Source: Coprothermobacteraceae bacterium
GTDB taxonomy: Bacteria; Coprothermobacterota; Coprothermobacteria; Coprothermobacterales; Coprothermobacteraceae
DNA: 64,000 bases
Assembly: GCA_013178255.1 (NCBI GenBank)
Contig: JABLWY010000001.1
Span: 490,503 to 554,502 of the forward strand
Reading direction: 5' to 3'
A model generated the notes under the pieces. The model searched no databases. It worked only from the letters and a program-made list of their open reading frames with translations, and had not been told where the DNA came from. The stretch's first letter is position 1; the number at the start of each line of letters is the position of its first letter. A program made the translations under genes and the position numbers. Positions 60,166 through 64,000 of this stretch are shown piece after piece.

Positions 60166-60177
60166 GTCTTTATGATA
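60165..60177 (-). promoter_or_regulatory. -10 element of an apparently leaderless mRNA
   Basis: Minus strand TATCAT (60177-60172), 6 bases, ATG 60165. No Shine-Dalgarno. Supports ATG 60165 rather than the upstream GTG, which would overlap the promoter. Confidence 0.4.
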
Positions 60178-60261
60178 ATCCACTTCTGAGTGCGGAGAGG
60201 ATGAGCAGCAGTGAAGTGCAGCCCATTCGCAGTAATGTTAATCTATTAATGTGATGGTGAG

Positions 60262-60756
60262 ATGACGAAAGCGGTTTATCCGGGCACATTTGACCCGGTT
60301 ACAAAGGGCCACCTAGATATTCTGTTTAGGGCAGCAAATATCTTCGATGAAGTGGTCCTGTTGGTGCTTTCCAACGACAGGAAGAAACCACTGTTCACGC
60401 TGGAAGAGAGAGTCGCTTTAGCAAGAGAGGCCCTTAGGGAGAGTGAGTCGCCGAGCAACGTCACCGTAGACTGGCATGATGGCGTAACCGTACACTACAT
60501 GCAGGCTCACGGCATCTACGTGATTGTGAGGGGATTGAGGGCTGTCAGCGATTACGAACAGGAGATTCAGCTCTTCTTGGCCAATAAGTACCTCGATCCT
60601 CAAGTGGAGACGGTTCTCATACCCACTAGCCTAAGGTATCAATTTGTCTCATCAAGCTTGGTGAAGGAGATGGCACAACTGGGGCTCAATGTCTCGGGAT
60701 TTGTTACGCCTTCGGTGGAGAAAGCCCTCAAAGATAAGTTGGAGGTGAAGCGATGA
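60262..60756 (+). CDS. coaD: Phosphopantetheine adenylyltransferase
   Basis: Penultimate step of CoA synthesis (4'-phosphopantetheine + ATP to dephospho-CoA). 164 residues. Nucleotidyltransferase motif PGTFDPVTKGHLDI with H18 (T/HxGH), later VRGLRAVSDYEQEI and the SSSLVKEMA helix. ATG 60262 has GGTGAG upstream; divergent from the 58420 gene. It overlaps ackA by 4 bases. Confidence 0.95.
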   Translation: MTKAVYPGTFDPVTKGHLDILFRAANIFDEVVLLVLSNDRKKPLFTLEERVALAREALRESESPSNVTVDWHDGVTVHYMQAHGIYVIVRGLRAVSDYEQEIQLFLANKYLDPQVETVLIPTSLRYQFVSSSLVKEMAQLGLNVSGFVTPSVEKALKDKLEVKR

Positions 60757-61946
60757 AAATCCTCGTTCTTAATGCTGGAAGCAGTTCGTTGAAGTTTCAG
60801 CTGTTTGACATGACTGACGAGTCAGTCATGGCTAAGGGTATAGTAGAGCGTATCGGGTTGGATAACCCCTTCCTGAACTACACGGGAAGGGAGAAGGTCA
60901 AATTTGAGCGAAAAGACCCGGTCGACCACAAGAAAGCTTTGCAGTGGGTGCTAGAGGTGTTGGTGTCCGCTGATCATGGTGTCATAAAGTCGCTAGACGA
61001 AATCATGGCTGTGGGCCATCGAGTGGTGCACGGCGGGGAGAAATTTACGGGGTCGGTACTCCTGACTGACGAGGTAATAGCTGCTTTAGAGGAAAACAAG
61101 CAGTTAGCACCTTTGCACAATCCTCCGAACCTTATGGGCATATACGCCACGAAAGAAGTGTTGCCTCATGTGCCTATGGTAGGAGTTTTCGACACGGCGT
61201 TCCACTCCACTATGCCCGAAGAAGCTTACTTGTACGCTTTGCCAGTAGAACTCTATGAGAAGTTCCATTTGAGACGGTATGGTTTCCATGGCACAAGCCA
61301 CCGCTATGTAGTGCAGGAGGCTGCACATCGCATTGGAAAGCCGTTGGATTCCTTGAAGATTGTCAGTGCGCACTTGGGTAATGGGGCGTCGGTGGCGGCC
61401 GTCAAATACGGAAAGTCAGTGGACACGTCCATGGGCTTTACACCACTAGAGGGTTTGGTCATGGGCACACGTTGTGGCGACATAGATCCCGCTATTCCCA
61501 TATGGATGATGCGTGAGCTCAAGATGTCTTATCAGGACGTCGACACATTGCTAAACAAGAAAAGTGGAGTGTATGGGTTGGTCAGGGGACGTAGCTACGA
61601 CATGCGGGACATAGAAGAATGGGCGGAAGCAGGAGATCAAGAGGCCATCAGGGCGCTGCGCATATACGCGTACCGGATAAAGAAGTACGTTGGCGCCTAT
61701 GCGGCGGCAATGGGAGGCTTAGATGTCCTAATCTTCACGGCGGGCGTAGGAGAGAACTCCCCCATAGTCAGAGAAATGGTCTGCGAAGGGTTGGAGTTCC
61801 TTGGTGTCAAGATAGACAAAGAGAAAAACAACAGCCGTGGAGATGCTATCATAAGCTCTGACGACTCGCGGGTTGTAGTGATGAGCATTCGGACAAATGA
61901 AGAGCTCATGATAGCGCGAGACACTTACGAGATTGTGAGGCGATAA
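60753..61946 (+). CDS. ackA: Acetate kinase
   Basis: Converts acetyl-phosphate + ADP to acetate + ATP, the main ATP-yielding step of acetate-forming fermenters. 397 residues. Opens MKILVLNAGSSSLKFQLF, with HRVVHGGEKF, FDTAFHSTMP, YGFHGTSHRYV and HLGNGASVAAVKYGKS all present, and GVGENSPIVRE at the end. Coupled to coaD and to the DUF177 gene. No pta gene is nearby in this window. Confidence 0.97.
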   Translation: MKILVLNAGSSSLKFQLFDMTDESVMAKGIVERIGLDNPFLNYTGREKVKFERKDPVDHKKALQWVLEVLVSADHGVIKSLDEIMAVGHRVVHGGEKFTGSVLLTDEVIAALEENKQLAPLHNPPNLMGIYATKEVLPHVPMVGVFDTAFHSTMPEEAYLYALPVELYEKFHLRRYGFHGTSHRYVVQEAAHRIGKPLDSLKIVSAHLGNGASVAAVKYGKSVDTSMGFTPLEGLVMGTRCGDIDPAIPIWMMRELKMSYQDVDTLLNKKSGVYGLVRGRSYDMRDIEEWAEAGDQEAIRALRIYAYRIKKYVGAYAAAMGGLDVLIFTAGVGENSPIVREMVCEGLEFLGVKIDKEKNNSRGDAIISSDDSRVVVMSIRTNEELMIARDTYEIVRR

Positions 61947-61948
61947 AC

Positions 61949-62437
61949 ATAGAAAAAGTTGTCCTGGATCTCAATCTAGTAAGGCGCGAGGGGGGACATT
62001 GGCGCCTTGACCTCGCATCGTTCAACGAAGCTGCGGGTTTTCCATACCGGGTGCGATCTCTGGAAGGCTACCTGGAGGTAGAACAGAGGGAGTTTGCGGA
62101 GTTTGGGGTGCTTGTGGACGCGGTGCTAGAAGTAGAAGTACCATGCGACCGGTGTGGAGAGCTGTACTGGCAAACAGTGGAACTGGACTTCGAGGAGGTA
62201 TTCATTTTAGGTAGGGAACCGGAGCCTCAGGCAGGGGAGAAGCAGTTGACGGGAGAAGACGTTATGACTTTCTACTTCCCCAATGGCCGAGTAGATGTGG
62301 TAGAATTGTTAAGCGAGTACATTCTGAGCAGCCTGCCTGAGAGGCTTTTGTGCAGGCCGGACTGTCCAGGTCCCAAAGCAGTTTTGGATGAATTGGGATA
62401 TGTTGATCTAATACTCAACGAAGGAGGTGCCGACTAA
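61949..62437 (+). CDS. DUF177 (YceD) family protein, start codon probably ATA
   Basis: About 162 residues. The YceD/DUF177 family sits before rpmF and has a role in 23S rRNA or large-subunit metabolism. Cysteine pairs CDRCGE and CRPDCPGP are typical. The frame is open from 61901 but has no ATG, GTG or TTG before GTG 62051, which would remove the N-terminal strand and leave only 128 residues. Family-like coding sequence continues upstream (VVLDLNLVRREGGHWRLDL). TGTGAGG lies 8 bases before ATA 61949, so an AUA start is likely; a G-to-A sequencing error is the alternative. Overlaps rpmF by 1 base. Confidence 0.72.
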   Translation: MEKVVLDLNLVRREGGHWRLDLASFNEAAGFPYRVRSLEGYLEVEQREFAEFGVLVDAVLEVEVPCDRCGELYWQTVELDFEEVFILGREPEPQAGEKQLTGEDVMTFYFPNGRVDVVELLSEYILSSLPERLLCRPDCPGPKAVLDELGYVDLILNEGGAD

Positions 62438-62625
62438 TGGGCGTACCTAAGAAGAAACCAACGCGCAGAAGAAGGGATCAGAGAAGGGCTCATTTCAAGG
62501 CCTCAGTGCCCAATCTGATTGAGTGCCCTCACTGCCACGAACTGATACCTTCGCATACCGTATGCCCTAGCTGTGGCTGGTATGGCGGAAAAGAAGTATT
62601 GAAGGTAGCGGAAGAGAAGGAATAA
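62437..62625 (+). CDS. rpmF: 50S ribosomal protein L32
   Basis: 62 residues, starting GVPKKKPTRRRRDQRRAHFK, with a zinc-binding CPHC ... CPSCGWYGG. The C+ (zinc) form. ATG 62437 overlaps the stop of DUF177 (TAATG) and has GGAGG upstream. It continues the rpmF-plsX pairing seen in most bacteria. Confidence 0.97.
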   Translation: MGVPKKKPTRRRRDQRRAHFKASVPNLIECPHCHELIPSHTVCPSCGWYGGKEVLKVAEEKE

Positions 62626-62629
62626 AGAC

Positions 62630-63622
62630 ATGAAGGTTGCCCTTGACGTCATGGGCGCCGATCAGCCTGCTAAGGTTCTACTGGAGGGTGTCTACAGGTT
62701 CGCCGAAGACAACCCAAAGGTAGAACTTTTTGTTTTGGTGTCTCAGACTGAACAAGTTAGAGAGTTTGGATTGGTTAGGGCTGTCACGTGTCCTGAAGTC
62801 GTCTATCAGGAAGACGAGCCGACGGTCATATTGAGAAAGCGCAACAGTACGCTTGCCATGGGCTTGCAGATGTTGGCAGATGGCCAAGTAGATGCACTCA
62901 TAAGTTTCGGCAACACCGGCGCCGTGGTGGTTGGGGGCGTTGCCTATGTGAAGCGCATTGAGCCAGGTGCACGCCCTGCTATTGCTATTGCCATGCCGTC
63001 GCTGGCGGGTAGGCCTTGGATATTGGTAGACGCGGGAGCTAACGCTGATGTGGATCCTGAAGATTTCGTCAACTTTGCTGCCTACGGCTGTGCTTACTTC
63101 AGCTCCTTGACAGGAACTCAGGCTCAAAGCGTGGCCATTCTGAACGTGGGCAAGGAATCCCATAAAGGATCAAGGCTGATTCAACAGGCAGCTGCTCTTT
63201 TGGCACACGATCCGCGTTACGCAGGATTCATTGAACCTGATAGGGTCTTGTGGCCCTCGGCCGACGTCATAGTAACTTGGGGCTTGATGGGAAACATTTT
63301 CCTGAAGAGCGCAGAAGGCACCTTCGATGCTTTTAGGTCCATCTTGAAGAAAGTGGCTACTGATAGCCTTGTAGGCAAGCTGGGTTTGGCCTTGCTGAAG
63401 AACAACCTCAAGAGGGAGCTGAAGAGGTTTGATTACACCAGTTACGGAGTTACACCAGTTTTGGGCTTGAGAGGCAATGTGTTCAAGGGGCACGGCAAGA
63501 GCGACCCAACAGCAGTATATAATGCTGTAAAGAGCGGCTTAATGCTTGCTGGAAGCGACACGGTCAACGCTGTTAAGGAGGAGCTATCCAAATGGAAAGA
63601 GAGAAAATCTTTAACGAACTAA
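62630..63622 (+). CDS. plsX: Phosphate acyltransferase PlsX
   Basis: Makes acyl-phosphate from acyl-ACP for phospholipid synthesis. 330 residues. MKVALDVMGADQPAKVLLEG opens it, with ALISFGNTGAVVVGGVAYV, ILVDAGANADVDPEDFVNFAAYG and NVGKESHKGS following, and GNVFKGHGKSDPTAVYNA near the end. ATG 62630, 4 bases after rpmF, SD AAGGAA. Overlaps acpP by 31 bases. No fapR is between rpmF and plsX. Confidence 0.96.
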   Translation: MKVALDVMGADQPAKVLLEGVYRFAEDNPKVELFVLVSQTEQVREFGLVRAVTCPEVVYQEDEPTVILRKRNSTLAMGLQMLADGQVDALISFGNTGAVVVGGVAYVKRIEPGARPAIAIAMPSLAGRPWILVDAGANADVDPEDFVNFAAYGCAYFSSLTGTQAQSVAILNVGKESHKGSRLIQQAAALLAHDPRYAGFIEPDRVLWPSADVIVTWGLMGNIFLKSAEGTFDAFRSILKKVATDSLVGKLGLALLKNNLKRELKRFDYTSYGVTPVLGLRGNVFKGHGKSDPTAVYNAVKSGLMLAGSDTVNAVKEELSKWKERKSLTN

Positions 63623-63840
63623 AGAAAATACTGAAGGACACCGCACCAATAGTAGATGAGAAGATAACAATGGATGCCGATCTAGTAAATGACTTGAATC
63701 TGGACAGCCTAGACATGGTGGACATGGCATTGAGCGTCGAGCAGATCTTCGGCTTTGAATTCACCGATGAGCAGCTGAGGAATATAAAGACCATAAGGGA
63801 CGTAATTGCAGTTATCGAGTCTCATATGTACACTAAATGA
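63592..63840 (+). CDS. acpP: Acyl carrier protein
   Basis: 82 residues, acidic, four-helix ACP. The phosphopantetheine serine is in LNLDSLDMVD. SD GGAGGAG at the end of plsX; ATG 63592. Fatty-acid synthase genes beyond the window are expected to be next. Its phosphopantetheine donor CoA depends on CoaD in the same region. Overlaps the radical SAM gene by 4 bases. Confidence 0.96.
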   Translation: MEREKIFNELKKILKDTAPIVDEKITMDADLVNDLNLDSLDMVDMALSVEQIFGFEFTDEQLRNIKTIRDVIAVIESHMYTK

Positions 63841-64000
63841 GGATTTACCCCATTTTTTTGGGCAACGCAGGTTGCCCGCAGAAATGCGTGTACTGTAACC
63901 AAGCGGCTGCGGAAGTCGTTAGGCCTTGGAAGGAATCTTTGGCAGAGGCTCTGAGCTACTTGGAAGAGAGCCAACTTACCTACGATGAAGTTGCACTGTA
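63837..64000 (+). CDS. Radical SAM protein, Elp3/YhcC-like (3' truncated by window edge)
   Basis: 54 residues to the edge. The N-terminus reads MRIYPIFLGNAGCPQKCVYCNQ, with the CxxxCxxC cluster-binding motif (C13, C17, C20). The GCPxKCxYCNQ form is typical of the Elp3-like radical SAM proteins encoded between acpP and rnc in Bacillota; no function has been settled. ATG 63837 overlaps the acpP stop (ATGA). The remainder, and any rnc gene, lies outside the window. Confidence 0.85.
   Translation, partial: MRIYPIFLGNAGCPQKCVYCNQAAAEVVRPWKESLAEALSYLEESQLTYDEVAL

Overview
The window is about 64 kb of a bacterial chromosome, roughly half G+C by eye (not computed). It is gene-dense, with many 1-4 base start/stop overlaps. 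Gene order (tmk-darA-holB-ricT; phoH-pgpH-ybeY-dgkA-cdd-era; recO-glyQS-ppdK; coaD-ackA-DUF177-rpmF-plsX-acpP) is that of Bacillota and relatives. The gene content (rubrerythrin, pyruvate phosphate dikinase, acetate kinase, tryptophanase, many amino-acid/Na+ symporters, few redox enzymes) suggests an anaerobic, probably thermophilic, peptide- or amino-acid-fermenting organism. A Coprothermobacter-like or deep Bacillota lineage is my guess; the sequence does not settle it. No spore-specific gene is seen.

Layout. 1-3849: replication/nucleotide operon with a c-di-AMP receptor. 3850-7145: proline-type symporter, small Mn2+/GDT1 half-transporter, THEP1 NTPase, GyrI-like protein, tRNA-Leu. 7245-8462: sepF, smpB and its RNA partner ssrA (tmRNA) side by side. 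8624-11337: a signalling module of a KaiC-like ATPase broken by a stop codon and a frameshift, a receiver domain and a diguanylate cyclase. 11575-16526: a secreted MBL hydrolase pair, EamA exporter with a histidine-rich tail, DNA glycosylase, YkvA, and cysE-cysK.

16725-29074 is the accessory centrepiece: a Snf2-type helicase with DUF3883, a DUF1156 adenine methylase and a DUF499 ATPase, followed by a DUF262/HNH (GmrSD-like) nuclease and two small proteins. The nuclease and both small proteins carry the same C-terminal Mrr_N-like winged-helix module. I read this as a defence island whose methylase/ATPase/helicase core is known from genome surveys but, as far as I know, not functionally characterised; the repeated winged-helix accessory set looks new to me.

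29239-45930: ion and metal homeostasis (antiporter, copZ-copA), a tryptophanase/NSS-transporter operon divergent from ridA, a DUF523/DUF1722 protein, class II photolyase, rubrerythrin, a murI-like racemase, an M23 peptidase, FtcD-like cyclodeaminase and two unrecognised membrane/cytoplasmic proteins. 45966-58377 is a long housekeeping operon from phoH to ppdK, ended by a strong terminator. 58420-60165 is an unrecognised anchored beta-propeller-like protein. 60262-64000 is coaD-ackA-DUF177-rpmF-plsX-acpP and the start of a radical SAM gene that runs out of the window.

Two themes cut across regions. First, at least seven genes have a TANAAT-like -10 element ending 6-8 bases before the start codon and no Shine-Dalgarno sequence, so leaderless transcripts seem common. 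Second, both second-messenger systems are present: c-di-AMP (DarA receptor, PgpH-type hydrolase) and c-di-GMP (diguanylate cyclase with an I-site). No gene-free stretch exceeds about 260 bases. No insertion sequence, integrase, CRISPR array, rRNA or replication origin was seen.
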